DNA of 64,000 nucleotides from an uncultured Candidatus Melainabacteria bacterium. Lineage in GTDB: Bacteria; Cyanobacteriota; Vampirovibrionia; Gastranaerophilales; Gastranaerophilaceae. The stretch covers positions 1 through 64,000 of the forward strand of contig CAKNXK010000023.1 of NCBI GenBank assembly GCA_932182025.1, in the 5' to 3' direction. Both the position numbers and the translations under genes were made by a program. Below the pieces are notes generated by a model. The model did no database searches, was not told where the DNA came from, and saw nothing but the letters and a program-made list of their open reading frames with translations. The number at the start of each line of letters is the position of its first letter. Within the stretch, counting starts at the first letter, position 1. Shown piece after piece: positions 16,378 through 24,882 of the stretch.

Positions 16378-16848
16378 ATGTCGAATTTTACGGTCAATGG
16401 AGTTTATAGTTATACCAGCGCAAATATCTATTCATATCTTGGCAGAGTACCGTCAAGCTCTACTAAACTTGAACAGGCATTTGATGAATTTAACATTACT
16501 CCTACAGGTAAAACTGATGATTTGAAAAAGCTTGACAAGGCTATGTATGCTGAGTATTCAGAGCAGGTTCAGAACCAAATTGCCAATCAAAATGGCGAAA
16601 AGGTTGTTCCTTGGGCAGGTTTATGCGCTCAAATAGGCGTACAGGCAACGGGTGATTATGAAAAAGACTATGCGGCTTTTAACAATGCAATCAAATTATT
16701 GTCTCAAAGTGCACTTGACGGTCAGGCAATGACATACTTTGCAGGACTTAGAAGCGAAGCATCTAGAGCATTCGGACTAGCGAATAAACCCGCAGACGCA
16801 CAAGCTCCTATCTCATTTGAGGTCTATCAAGCTCAATTCTTGAGATAA
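16378..16848 (+). CDS. Orphan protein under the phased-repeat promoter
   Basis: 156 residues, not recognised. No signal peptide or membrane helix. The N terminus is rich in S, Y, N and T (NGVYSYTSANIYSYLGR); the rest is probably alpha-helical with many A and Q. Acidic to neutral overall. AGAGGTG precedes the ATG by about 7 nt, and a terminator follows at 16854. Single-gene unit. It shares its bipartite promoter with the 737-residue protein at 34030 and the autotransporter at 39631, so a surface- or host-related role is possible. That is inference from shared regulation only. Confidence 0.68.
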   Translation: MSNFTVNGVYSYTSANIYSYLGRVPSSSTKLEQAFDEFNITPTGKTDDLKKLDKAMYAEYSEQVQNQIANQNGEKVVPWAGLCAQIGVQATGDYEKDYAAFNNAIKLLSQSALDGQAMTYFAGLRSEASRAFGLANKPADAQAPISFEVYQAQFLR

Positions 16849-16853
16849 TTTTT

Positions 16854-16880
16854 ACGCCGGACAAATTGTCCGGCGTTTTC
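16854..16880 (+). terminator. Rho-independent terminator
   Basis: Stem ACGCCGGACA / TGTCCGGCGT (16854-16863, 16867-16876) with a 3-nt loop, then TTTCGTG. The T tract is short, but the stem is very stable. It ends the 156-residue gene. Confidence 0.85.
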
Positions 16881-16881
16881 G

Positions 16882-16896
16882 TGTTAAAATATAGTT
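16882..16896 (+). promoter_or_regulatory. Extended -10 of a probable leaderless mRNA (SDR-bioB-chrA)
   Basis: TGT-TAAAAT (16882-16890) ends 6 nt before the ATG at 16897. It follows the upstream terminator immediately. No Shine-Dalgarno is present. Confidence 0.5.
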
Positions 16897-17592
16897 ATGA
16901 ATATACTGGTTACTGGTGCTACAAAAGGGATTGGAAAAACTATCGCTTCTATGCTTGATGGCGAAATTTTTGCTGCAGCAAGAAATGAAAATCTTTTAAA
17001 AGAATATAAAAATTACTGTGTATGCGACCTTGCAACAATTGAAGGCATGGAAAAACTGGGAGAATATATTCAAGATAACAAAATTGATATCCTTATTAAT
17101 AATGCAGGTGAATATATTTACTCCCCAATTGAAAAAGTTAGAATAAATGATATTGAGCATATTACAAGGTTAAATTTTGAAGCTCCTCTATATTTAATAT
17201 CACAAGCAGTTCCTTATATGAAAACACAAAGATTTGGGCGTATTATTAATATTGGCTCAATCAGCAGTATTATGGGCGAAGCAAATGCTAGTCTTTATTC
17301 TGCAACAAAATCAGGACTAATTGGAGCAACAAAAGCTTTAGCTCTGGAGCTTGCTGAATTCGGAATAACAGTAAATACGATTAACCCGGGCTGGGTTGAT
17401 ACAGAACTTGGAAATTCTTCTGCTGAAGACGGTGAGTTCACAAAAGAAGAAATAGTAGAATGTATCCCGCAAAAACGTTTTGTTGAACCTTCTGAGATTG
17501 CAGGCATGGTTAAATACTTAATTTCAGATGAAGCACGCGGAGTAACGGGACAATCAATAAATTTATGCGCAGGGCTGACCTGCGGATGTTAG
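16897..17592 (+). CDS. Short-chain dehydrogenase/reductase (FabG-like SDR)
   Basis: 231-residue NAD(P)-dependent oxidoreductase of the classical SDR type. It has the Rossmann motif TGATKGIG at 6-13, the NNAGEY motif, the catalytic serine in GSISS, and the YSATKSG tyrosine-lysine pair. NPGWVDTE follows in the substrate loop. The substrate is unknown: FabG-like acyl reduction or a sugar or alcohol are all possible. It heads an operon with bioB (8-nt gap) and two chromate-transporter halves. A connection to biotin synthesis is possible but not shown. Confidence 0.87.
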   Translation: MNILVTGATKGIGKTIASMLDGEIFAAARNENLLKEYKNYCVCDLATIEGMEKLGEYIQDNKIDILINNAGEYIYSPIEKVRINDIEHITRLNFEAPLYLISQAVPYMKTQRFGRIINIGSISSIMGEANASLYSATKSGLIGATKALALELAEFGITVNTINPGWVDTELGNSSAEDGEFTKEEIVECIPQKRFVEPSEIAGMVKYLISDEARGVTGQSINLCAGLTCGC

Positions 17593-17600
17593 GGGGAAAA

Positions 17601-18533
17601 ATGTACACAAAAGCCGAATTATTAGATTTATATAATATGGATTTAGACTCATTATTAAACGAGTCAAAAAAATATTTAAAAGATGAAGTTGAGTTCTGCT
17701 CAATCATAAATGCCCGTAACGGAAAATGCTCACAAAATTGCCGTTATTGCGCACAAAGCTCACACTACAACACAGAAATCGAATCATATCCTTTAATGGG
17801 AGTAAATGAGGTTATGGAAGCCGCACATGACAGTGTTAAAAACGGCGCCGACAGAGTTGCAATCGTAACATCAGGCAAAACTCCTGACGAGAGTGACTTT
17901 GATACAATGCTTGAAATGATTAAAGCATTAAATGCAGACGGAATTAAAAGCTGTGCAAGTATTGGTATCCTAAATGAAGAGCAGGCAAAAACACTTGCTG
18001 AAACCGGATTAGTAAGATTTCACCATAACATCAACACTTGCAAATCTTATCATCCTGAAATCTGTACAACTCATACTTATGAAGACAGGGTTAACACTGC
18101 AAAACTTGTACAAAAATACGGAATGGAGCTTTGCTGCGGTGTAATTCTTGGTATGGGAGAATCAGTTGAACAGCGTATAGAAATGGCAATGGAACTTGCC
18201 GAAATCAATCCGGAAAGCATTCCTGTAAACATTCTTACTCCAATACCAAATACACCTTTCGCCGGTTATATTGATAAAATTGATGAAGAAAATGTTTTAA
18301 GAACATTGGCAATATTTAAAATAGCTTGTCCTAATGCTTCAATTCGTTTGGCAGGCGGCAAGAAAGCAAGATTATCTTCTGAAACAATTGAAAAAGCTTT
18401 CAGATATTGTGTTGACTCTACTATTGTAGGAAACTATCTTACTACAACAGGATTTACACCTGATGAAGATGAAAAACTTATTAATAAGATTGGGAGAAAA
18501 CTTAAGAAATGTCACTCTTTAAGCTGTTCTTAA
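17601..18533 (+). CDS. bioB: Biotin synthase BioB
   Basis: Radical SAM enzyme that inserts sulfur into dethiobiotin. From the ATG at 17601, which has AGGGGG upstream, the protein has 310 residues. An earlier in-frame start at 17565 would overlap the SDR gene and add a non-conserved tail. The radical SAM cysteines are C43, C47 and C50 (CSQNCRYC), followed by AQSSHY. The second-cluster region includes SCASIG and HHNINTCKSYHPEI. No bioA, bioD or bioF is seen nearby, so the cell may salvage precursors or encode them elsewhere. The 3' end overlaps chrA by 25 nt. Confidence 0.95.
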   Translation: MYTKAELLDLYNMDLDSLLNESKKYLKDEVEFCSIINARNGKCSQNCRYCAQSSHYNTEIESYPLMGVNEVMEAAHDSVKNGADRVAIVTSGKTPDESDFDTMLEMIKALNADGIKSCASIGILNEEQAKTLAETGLVRFHHNINTCKSYHPEICTTHTYEDRVNTAKLVQKYGMELCCGVILGMGESVEQRIEMAMELAEINPESIPVNILTPIPNTPFAGYIDKIDEENVLRTLAIFKIACPNASIRLAGGKKARLSSETIEKAFRYCVDSTIVGNYLTTTGFTPDEDEKLINKIGRKLKKCHSLSCS

Positions 18534-19048
18534 TTTTCGTTAAAATCGGGGCAATACTGCTTGGAGGAGGATATGTAATCCTTCCTATTATGACAAATGA
18601 GTTTGTCGAAAAAAGAAATCTCGTAACTCATGATGATATGATAGATTATTTTGCACTATCACAATCCTTGCCCGGGATTATTGCAGCAAATATTTCTATG
18701 TTTATCGGCTACAAACTCCGCGGAAAATGGGGCGCTATTACAGCTATGATAGGAGTAACCTTTGTTCCTTTCTGGTGTATTGTTCTTTTAGCTTCCGTCT
18801 TGGGTTCGCTTGTTAATAATTCTTATGTGCAGGGCGCACTTTGGGGAGTTGGAGTTGCTGTTATTGCATTGATTATACTTACAGTTAAAGAAATGTGGCA
18901 AAAATCGAATAAGAATTGGTATTTTTACACAATTTTTGTTTTGACATTAGGCACTCTGTTGGTTTTTAAACTATCACCAATACAGACAATTTTATTATTT
19001 ACTCTGCTTGGAGTCGGATACAAAAGATTTGCGGAGGTAAGAAAATGA
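18509..19048 (+). CDS. Chromate-transporter family protein, first half (ChrA)
   Basis: 179 residues, one CHR domain with about six membrane helices. The family signature GGGYVILPIM appears at 18-27, and ALSQSLPGIIAANIS follows. It starts 25 nt inside the bioB 3' end and overlaps the next gene by 4 nt, so the two halves are translated together and probably form the heterodimer known for short ChrA pairs. Despite the name, the physiological substrate in anaerobic gut-type bacteria is uncertain; an anion exporter role is the family inference. Confidence 0.85.
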   Translation: MSLFKLFLIFVKIGAILLGGGYVILPIMTNEFVEKRNLVTHDDMIDYFALSQSLPGIIAANISMFIGYKLRGKWGAITAMIGVTFVPFWCIVLLASVLGSLVNNSYVQGALWGVGVAVIALIILTVKEMWQKSNKNWYFYTIFVLTLGTLLVFKLSPIQTILLFTLLGVGYKRFAEVRK

Positions 19049-19569
19049 TTTACCTTCAACTTGCACTTGAATTTTTCAACATCGGCTTATTCTCTTTTGG
19101 CGGAGGATATGCTACAATTCCGTTTTTATACCATATTTCAGAAGTTTATAAATGGTACTCTTTAGATGAATTAACACAGATGGTTGCAGTTGCGTCAATC
19201 ACCCCGGGCCCAGTAGGAATAAACGTAGCAACCTATGCGGGATTAAAAAGTGCCGGTATTTTGGGCTCATTAATTGCTACAACTTCAGAAATGCTTCCAT
19301 CTTTGATTTTAGTAATAATTGTTTCAAAATTATTGAAAAAATTCAGTGACAATTTTTATGTTAAATCAATAATTGAAACATTAAAACCAATAAGCTGTGC
19401 ACTTTTAACAGCAGTAGCAATCGGGCTTCTAAAACCATCTCTTGGTGATATTAAAGCGATGATTTTACTTGTTATCTTATTGGTTATCAGCTGGAAATCT
19501 AAAAAAGATCCGTTGTTTTATATTTTAATTTCCGCTTTAATCGGAGTTATTGTTAGAACATTAATCTAA
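19045..19569 (+). CDS. Chromate-transporter family protein, second half (ChrA)
   Basis: 174 residues, the partner CHR domain. SFGGGYATIPF and ASITPGPVGINVATYAG are the family motifs, and about five to six hydrophobic segments follow. It starts 4 nt before the end of the first half (ATGA-type overlap). Its 3' end overlaps the convergent mlaD gene by 17 nt. Inner-membrane anion transporter subunit by family; the substrate is not proven. Confidence 0.85.
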   Translation: MIYLQLALEFFNIGLFSFGGGYATIPFLYHISEVYKWYSLDELTQMVAVASITPGPVGINVATYAGLKSAGILGSLIATTSEMLPSLILVIIVSKLLKKFSDNFYVKSIIETLKPISCALLTAVAIGLLKPSLGDIKAMILLVILLVISWKSKKDPLFYILISALIGVIVRTLI

Positions 19570-20905
19570 ATAACAAAAATCTCTTATTCAATTTTTCTGA
19601 GAATTTCTTTAAGTTACCAACTGTTTCAGAAGTATCACTCATAATTTGCTTCAAGTTATCCTTGTCGCCCTTGCCGTTAACTGTTTCTAAAGCACGAGTA
19701 ACTTCACACATTGTGATATTCAAGTTATCAACAGAAGTATTGAGTTTTTTCTTAAGATTTTCATCTTTGGTCATTGAATTAACAGAAGCTGTAATTTCAT
19801 TAATATTTTTCATCGAAGCATTCAAATCTTCAGCAAACGCTTTAGCATCCACTGAACCGATAACAGGAGTTAATGCGTTTGAAAGCTTTCCGATTGCTTC
19901 TGCTGTATCATACAATGCCGGTTTAAAGTTTTCATCCGCTACAATACCATTTATATTTGTTGCCAGTCTATTGAAGTTATTAGTTGCATCAGTCATCATC
20001 CAAATCATTGCATCCAAATCATTTTTCGATGTATCGATAAGTTTTTCTGCTTTTTCTAAAGTAGTTGTAGCTTGAGCAGTAAGAGTTTTAAAGTTTGCAA
20101 CCGCACCTGTTAAGTCAGCAATCATCTTATCATTCAATAATTCGTTAACAATTCTGTTAGTTTCTGTTAATGATTCAGCAGCTTTGTATTGTAAATCCAT
20201 AAAGTCTGCAATTCTCATCGGCTCAACAACTGTATAAGGAGAAGTTTGAAGCGGATAAGGGAGCGGTGTTCCATCTAAAGGCTCAATTCTTAATTTTTTA
20301 ATACCTTCTACCGTAACAATTTTACCTTTCATAAACTCAGGTAAAATAAGCCCCGGAAGATTTACATAATATTCCACTTTATAAGCATCTTTGGTTTTAA
20401 TACTATCTTTTAAAGCATCAGGTACCAATTTTGCTGTCATTATTTGAGATTTTTTAACTTTTCCGACATTATAATATTTCTCATCCAACTTAATTTCAAC
20501 ATCAGCATCAGCCGGTAAAAGCTCCTGATTAACAACAGGGATATAAACAGGACGTAATCTTGGAGGAGTAATTTCAAGGAACTGCTCCCCGATTAATCCT
20601 GATTGCTGAATAGAAAGCATAGAAGCTTTTGGAATTTTTATATCAGGATTTGTAATAACAAATCTCATTTTCACATAACTTGATTCATCTTCTACAACAG
20701 GAATAATTTCTTCAACCTGACCAACACGAAGTCCCATCATCTGAACTCCTGATCCCGGTCTCATACCATTAACATCTTTAAATTTGACTTCTATTCTTTC
20801 AGCAGAAGAGAAAGAACGTCCTTTTACCCACAACACAGTAAATAAAAATATTGCGATTGCTATTATTGTTAATATTCCAACTTTAAAAGATGATGAAAGT
20901 TTCAT
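19553..20905 (-). CDS. MlaD-type MCE-domain lipid transport protein
   Basis: 450 residues. One N-terminal membrane anchor (8-28), then an MCE domain (about 34-115: VKFKDVNGMRPGSGVQMMGLRVGQVEEI). A long, mostly helical C-terminal part contains repeated N-, T- and L-rich stretches. It is the periplasmic substrate-binding ring of an Mla/Tgd-like phospholipid transporter, and is longer than the roughly 180 residues of E. coli MlaD, nearer cyanobacterial and plastid forms. GAGGATAAA precedes the ATG. Last gene of mlaE-mlaF-mlaD; no MlaA, B or C was seen. Confidence 0.9.
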   Translation of the reverse strand: MKLSSSFKVGILTIIAIAIFLFTVLWVKGRSFSSAERIEVKFKDVNGMRPGSGVQMMGLRVGQVEEIIPVVEDESSYVKMRFVITNPDIKIPKASMLSIQQSGLIGEQFLEITPPRLRPVYIPVVNQELLPADADVEIKLDEKYYNVGKVKKSQIMTAKLVPDALKDSIKTKDAYKVEYYVNLPGLILPEFMKGKIVTVEGIKKLRIEPLDGTPLPYPLQTSPYTVVEPMRIADFMDLQYKAAESLTETNRIVNELLNDKMIADLTGAVANFKTLTAQATTTLEKAEKLIDTSKNDLDAMIWMMTDATNNFNRLATNINGIVADENFKPALYDTAEAIGKLSNALTPVIGSVDAKAFAEDLNASMKNINEITASVNSMTKDENLKKKLNTSVDNLNITMCEVTRALETVNGKGDKDNLKQIMSDTSETVGNLKKFSEKLNKRFLLFRLMF

Positions 20906-20953
20906 TTTATCCTCATAATCTCCTATACAATAGGCTTGTAGATTTTATTCCAA

Positions 20954-21682
20954 TTAGAGTTCATTTACCCCAATTTTCATAGGGCCGTCAATTGCGGCAT
21001 TAACGAATTGTTTAGTGTATTCGGTATTTTCCTGACATAATTCATCAGGCGAACCTTCGAATACTGCTTTTCCATTATACAACATCAAGACAGAATCTGC
21101 TGTCCTCCGAATTGTTGACATTTGGTGAGTAACAACAATTGAAGCTGCATTTGTTTCATTCTTTAATCTTACTATATAGTCTTCAATCAAAGTAGATGAA
21201 ATCGGGTCAAGACCTGCTGTCGGCTCATCATAAAGAATAATTTTTGGTTCGGTAACAATGGCACGTGCAAAGCTTACACGTTTTTGCATACCACCCGAAA
21301 GTTCTGACGGGAATTTATTTTCAATCCCTGAAAGCCCCACCATTTCGAGTTTTTCTGCGACTACTTTTTCAAGCTCTGCGCGAGTATATTTATTTCGCAA
21401 TTCTTTTCTTTCCTGTAAGGCAAAAGAAATATTATCAAAAACATTCAGAGAATCAAACAAAGCCGAATATTGAAACACCATTGCAATATCGCCGCCGGTT
21501 GTAATAATCTCTCCGCCGTCTTTTTCGATAAGACCGCTTATTAGTTTTAAAACAGTACTTTTACCTGAACCGCTAAAACCCACTATCGAAAGAATTTTTC
21601 CATCTTCTACCTTAAAAGACAAGTCATCAATTATAGTTCTTTTATCAAATATTTTTGTTAGATTTTTTACTTCAATACTCAT
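20954..21682 (-). CDS. MlaF-type ABC transporter ATPase
   Basis: 242 residues from the ATG at 21682 (AAGGAAAATAAA upstream); a longer frame from 21727 overlaps mlaE and is rejected. Walker A GFSGSGKST, Q-loop MVFQYSALFDSL, signature LSGGMQKR, Walker B IILYDEPTAGLD and switch histidine VVTHQ are all present. LSGGMQKR is typical of the Mla/Ttg2A group. It powers phospholipid movement between inner and outer membrane together with the adjacent MlaE permease and MlaD. Confidence 0.92.
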   Translation of the reverse strand: MSIEVKNLTKIFDKRTIIDDLSFKVEDGKILSIVGFSGSGKSTVLKLISGLIEKDGGEIITTGGDIAMVFQYSALFDSLNVFDNISFALQERKELRNKYTRAELEKVVAEKLEMVGLSGIENKFPSELSGGMQKRVSFARAIVTEPKIILYDEPTAGLDPISSTLIEDYIVRLKNETNAASIVVTHQMSTIRRTADSVLMLYNGKAVFEGSPDELCQENTEYTKQFVNAAIDGPMKIGVNEL

Positions 21683-21692
21683 TTTATTTTCC

Positions 21693-22493
21693 TTAATAGA
21701 AATAAACCGCCGCAAACAACAAGTCAAGTATTACAATTGCAACAAAAGACCACACAACAGCTTTAGTTGTTGCAATACCAACACCTTTTGCGCCGTCTTT
21801 TGCAGCCATACCGCAAGAACAGCTTATCAGTGCAATTGTAAATCCAAAACTAATTGCCTTTAAAATACAAACATTCATATCATGCATACTCAATCCGAAC
21901 CAAACTGAATCAAAATATGCTTTATAAGAAAGTTCGGAAGTTATATTTGCAGCAACGGCTCCTCCCACAATACCAAACAAAGATGACACTATTACTACTA
22001 ACGGCATCATAAGGGTGCCTGCAATAATCCTTGGTGTAAAAAGATATTGTACGGGATTAACCTTCAAAACCTTAATCGCGTCAATTTGTTCGGTAACCTT
22101 CATTGTAGCAATTTCTGAAGCCAGAGAAGAACCTATCATAGAAATAATTGCAAAACCTGCCATAATGGCACCTTCTTCTCTAACTGTAAGAATAGCAATA
22201 AGCATACCGACAAAATTCCCACCGCCTTGTTTAACCATTTCTCCTGCAACCTGCATAGAAATAATTATTGATGTCATTCCTACAATTGATAATGTAATTG
22301 GCAAAGATGAAACACCAAAGCGTGAGCATTGTTCAATAATCTCTTTAAAAGAGGTGTTGAATTTAAGAAGTCCTTTCAAAAACTCCCAGCAATAAGCCAT
22401 TATTTCACCAAGAGTAGAAACAAACTCATGAACCTCAGACCATAAAAGTCTTAAAAGCTTATACGTATATGTTGCTTTATAATATACCTTCAT
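21693..22493 (-). CDS. MlaE-type ABC transporter permease
   Basis: 266 residues from the ATG at 22493, beginning MKVYYKATYTYK. The MlaE/Ttg2B signatures are present: the GEIMAYCWEFL start, a conserved middle with TVREEGAIMAGFAIISMIGSSLASEIATMKVTEQIDAI, and about five membrane helices. An upstream ATG at 22502 overlaps a perfect TATAAT, so I reject it. The TATAAT lies exactly 7 nt before 22493, and initiation is probably leaderless. First gene of mlaEFD, 10 nt before mlaF. Confidence 0.9.
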   Translation of the reverse strand: MKVYYKATYTYKLLRLLWSEVHEFVSTLGEIMAYCWEFLKGLLKFNTSFKEIIEQCSRFGVSSLPITLSIVGMTSIIISMQVAGEMVKQGGGNFVGMLIAILTVREEGAIMAGFAIISMIGSSLASEIATMKVTEQIDAIKVLKVNPVQYLFTPRIIAGTLMMPLVVIVSSLFGIVGGAVAANITSELSYKAYFDSVWFGLSMHDMNVCILKAISFGFTIALISCSCGMAAKDGAKGVGIATTKAVVWSFVAIVILDLLFAAVYFY

Positions 22494-22509
22494 CTTTTGC
22501 ATTATAACA
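22494..22509 (-). promoter_or_regulatory. Extended -10 of a probable leaderless mlaE mRNA
   Basis: On the minus strand TGT-TATAAT-GCAAAAG-ATG: a perfect extended -10 with 7 nt to the ATG at 22493. The terminator of the upstream gene ends directly before it, so there is no room for a leader with a Shine-Dalgarno. Confidence 0.6.
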
Positions 22510-22510
22510 A

Positions 22511-22545
22511 AAAAAAGGGATTTGGTGAACCCAAATCCCTTTTTT
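22511..22545 (-). terminator. Terminator of the 188-residue gene
   Basis: Perfect 15-bp stem 22511-22525 / 22531-22545, core GGGATTTGG / CCAAATCCC, with a 5-nt loop and A6/T6 flanks. It lies between the gene at 22600 and the mlaE promoter. Confidence 0.92.
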
Positions 22546-22599
22546 ATATCAATTTACCTATATCCATCTGCTAATACTAAACAGAAGTATATAGCCTAT

Positions 22600-23166
22600 T
22601 TATTTCGTTGTTTGTATAAACAAACTTATCAAGTCATTCAATGCAGAATACTGTTTTTGGTAGCTTTGAGATTGTTTTTCAAGAGTAAGTATTTGTTTTT
22701 TGTATTCTTGAATAGAACCTTGACATTCTCTTGCAGAAACTTTCAAACTTTCCTGCACTTGTTGAGCATCTTGTAAAACACTTTTCATAGAAATACCAAG
22801 AGCTTCCATTGTTTGTTTAATAATTTGAGCACCGGTATGACGAGAAACACCGCTTGGTAATTGAGAAATAAGTTTTTTTAGAACTGCAATGTTTGCAGGC
22901 ATTTCGAATGTTTCAGAAGCAGGTTCCATCATAGGAGATGTTACAGGAGTTTCCGCAAACATAGGAGCTTCTGCTTCTACATCATCAAAAAAGTTTGTTT
23001 TTGCAGGCTTAGCTGGTTCTGCAAAAAAGTCATCTTTTGTATCAAAAATTTCATTATTTACAGGTTCGTCAAAAAGCATAGAATTATTTTCCTCCGCAAT
23101 ATCAATACTTTCAGCTTGCTTTTTCAAAGCTTCAACGATTTTTTTTCCAACACTTTCGTTACTCAT
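22600..23166 (-). CDS. Coiled-coil protein of unknown function
   Basis: 188 residues, not recognised. No signal peptide. Residues 1-95 are acidic and rich in E, P and A (low complexity). Residues 100-188 are amphipathic helix, probably coiled coil, including EALGISMKSVLQDAQQVQES and QKQYSALNDLISLF. GGGAG stands about 9 nt before the ATG, and it has its own terminator. Single-gene unit on the minus strand, divergent from ilvE. Possibly a structural or scaffolding protein. Confidence 0.7.
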   Translation of the reverse strand: MSNESVGKKIVEALKKQAESIDIAEENNSMLFDEPVNNEIFDTKDDFFAEPAKPAKTNFFDDVEAEAPMFAETPVTSPMMEPASETFEMPANIAVLKKLISQLPSGVSRHTGAQIIKQTMEALGISMKSVLQDAQQVQESLKVSARECQGSIQEYKKQILTLEKQSQSYQKQYSALNDLISLFIQTTK

Positions 23167-23262
23167 TATTTTTACTCCCTCGTAAAATTGTATATTTGCT
23201 TTTATTATATGTTAAACATTTTTAAAATCCAACGAAAACATGAATATTGTTATCTTTCGTAA

Positions 23263-23285
23263 TATAATGATTTATGGAGGGAATT
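23263..23285 (+). promoter_or_regulatory. -10 and ribosome binding site of ilvE
   Basis: TATAAT at 23263-23268, then GGAGGG at 23276-23281 immediately before the ATG at 23286. An in-frame start at 23274 would lie inside the ribosome binding site and is rejected. Confidence 0.6.
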
Positions 23286-24311
23286 ATGAAAAAAGATATT
23301 GATTGGTCTAATTTAGGTTTTGGTTATTTAAAAACCGATTATCGTTATGTTTCAAACTACAAAGACGGCAAATGGGATGAAGGAACTTTATCAACTGATG
23401 AAACAGTAACACTTCATGAAAGCGCAGGAGTTCTACAATATGCCCAAACCTGTTTTGAAGGTATGAAAGCATATAGAACTGTTGATGGAAAAGTTGTTTG
23501 TTTCCGTCCTGATATGAACGCAAAACGCATGGCTGAAACAGCTGAATATCTCGAAATGCCTGCATTTCCTGTTGATAAATTTATTGAAGCAGTTACAAAA
23601 ACAGTTGAAGCAAATATTGATTTTGTTCCGCCATACGGTTCAGGGGCATCATTATACTTAAGACCATATATGTTTGGTTCAAACGCTGTTATAGGTGTTA
23701 AGCCTGCAACTGAATTCCAATTCAGAATTTTTGCAACACCTGTAGGCCCATACTTTAAAGGCGGAGTAAAACCAATCACACTAAGAGTTCCTGATTTTGA
23801 CAGAGCTGCACCAAGAGGAACCGGTCATATTAAAGCAGGCTTAAACTACGCAATGAGTCTTCATGCAATTGCCGATGCTCATAGACAAGGTTATAACGAA
23901 AACATGTACCTTGATTCTCAAACCAGAACAAAAGTTGAAGAAACAGGCGGAGCTAATATTATTTTCGTTACAAAAGACAATACTGTTGTAACACCAAAAT
24001 CAAGCACAATTTTACCTTCAATTACACGTCGTTCATTAATGTATGTTGCTGAACATTATTTAGGACTAAAAGCAGAAGAACGCGAAGTTTATATGTCTGA
24101 AGTAAAAGAGTTTAAAGAATGTGCTCTTTGCGGTACAGCAGCAGTTCTTTCTCCTGTAGGAAAAATTGTTGACCACGGCGAAGAAATTGCACTTCCTTCC
24201 GGCATGAATGATATGGGTGAAATTACTAAAAAACTTTATGATACTTTAACAGGTATCCAAATGGGTAGAATTGAAGCTCCGGAAGGCTGGATAAAGGTTA
24301 TCAATGAGTAA
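23286..24311 (+). CDS. ilvE: Branched-chain amino acid aminotransferase
   Basis: 341-residue PLP enzyme, fold type IV, that makes or degrades leucine, isoleucine and valine with 2-oxoglutarate. It belongs to the longer type II BCAT group, shown by ESAGVLQYAQTCFEGMKAYR, the lysine region PRGTGHIKAGLNYA and KVEETGGANIIFV. GGAGGG directly precedes the start. The 3' end overlaps a DNA-glycosylase gene by 8 nt, suggesting co-transcription, although the functions are unrelated. Confidence 0.95.
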   Translation: MKKDIDWSNLGFGYLKTDYRYVSNYKDGKWDEGTLSTDETVTLHESAGVLQYAQTCFEGMKAYRTVDGKVVCFRPDMNAKRMAETAEYLEMPAFPVDKFIEAVTKTVEANIDFVPPYGSGASLYLRPYMFGSNAVIGVKPATEFQFRIFATPVGPYFKGGVKPITLRVPDFDRAAPRGTGHIKAGLNYAMSLHAIADAHRQGYNENMYLDSQTRTKVEETGGANIIFVTKDNTVVTPKSSTILPSITRRSLMYVAEHYLGLKAEEREVYMSEVKEFKECALCGTAAVLSPVGKIVDHGEEIALPSGMNDMGEITKKLYDTLTGIQMGRIEAPEGWIKVINE

Positions 24312-24780
24312 ATGTAAAAGCTTTGCACCCGCAATAAATGAAAATTCTAAGATTCTAATCCTTGGCTCAATGCCAGGGATTAAATCTTTAGAAAACGCTC
24401 AATATTACGCTCATCCGCAAAACCGATTTTGGAAAGTTATGAGTATATTATGCAATAAAGATTTGGTACATCTTAGTTATGAAGAACGTATTCAAACACT
24501 TCTTGATAATAATTTTGCACTTTGGGATGTAATAAAAACTTGCTCACGAAAAGGAAGTCTTGATTCAGCTATAGAAAACGAAAAACCAAATAATATAAAA
24601 TCCCTTCTCAAAAAATATCCCAACATAAAAACAATTTACTTAAACGGCAATAAAGCTTATAGCGCCTTCAAAAAACATTTCCCTGAACTCTTGCCCCTTT
24701 GTATAAAAATGCCTTCCACAAGCCCTGCTAATGCACGCTTTCGAATGGAAGCTCTTTTAAAAGAATGGAACCTTTTGTAA
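24304..24780 (+). CDS. DNA-deoxyinosine glycosylase / uracil-DNA glycosylase superfamily
   Basis: 158 residues of the small UDG superfamily. Motif 1 is ILGSMPGIKSLE followed by YYAHPQNRFWKVM, which matches the hypoxanthine- (deoxyinosine-)DNA glycosylase group rather than classical Ung. KMPSTSPANARF near the end matches motif 2 of this group. It would excise deaminated adenine or other damaged bases. It overlaps ilvE by 8 nt. A phased-repeat element for the next gene starts inside its stop region at 24775. A classical Ung is encoded separately at 56782. Confidence 0.85.
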   Translation: MSKCKSFAPAINENSKILILGSMPGIKSLENAQYYAHPQNRFWKVMSILCNKDLVHLSYEERIQTLLDNNFALWDVIKTCSRKGSLDSAIENEKPNNIKSLLKKYPNIKTIYLNGNKAYSAFKKHFPELLPLCIKMPSTSPANARFRMEALLKEWNLL

Positions 24781-24794
24781 CAAATTGTTAACAT
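24775..24794 (+). promoter_or_regulatory. Phased WTGTAAM repeat, site 4
   Basis: TTGTAACAAA then TTGTTAACAT, 10 bp apart, overlapping the stop codon of the glycosylase gene. It points to the gene at 24883. TATAAAT lies about 29 bp downstream. The AAAGTTTT-GCCG block is not recognisable here. Confidence 0.55.
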
Positions 24795-24882
24795 TAACGC
24801 AATTTAATACAATACAAAAACTTTATAAATATAAGGTTAGATTAGGTTACATTTTTAAGGTTAATTGGAAAGGCAGGTTATT

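Noticed and set aside
19662..20075. Plus-strand frame of 137 codons
   Set aside because: Antisense to mlaD, without RBS or recognisable protein features. The same applies to the antisense frame at 22015-22395 over mlaE and that at 14551-14922 over radA.
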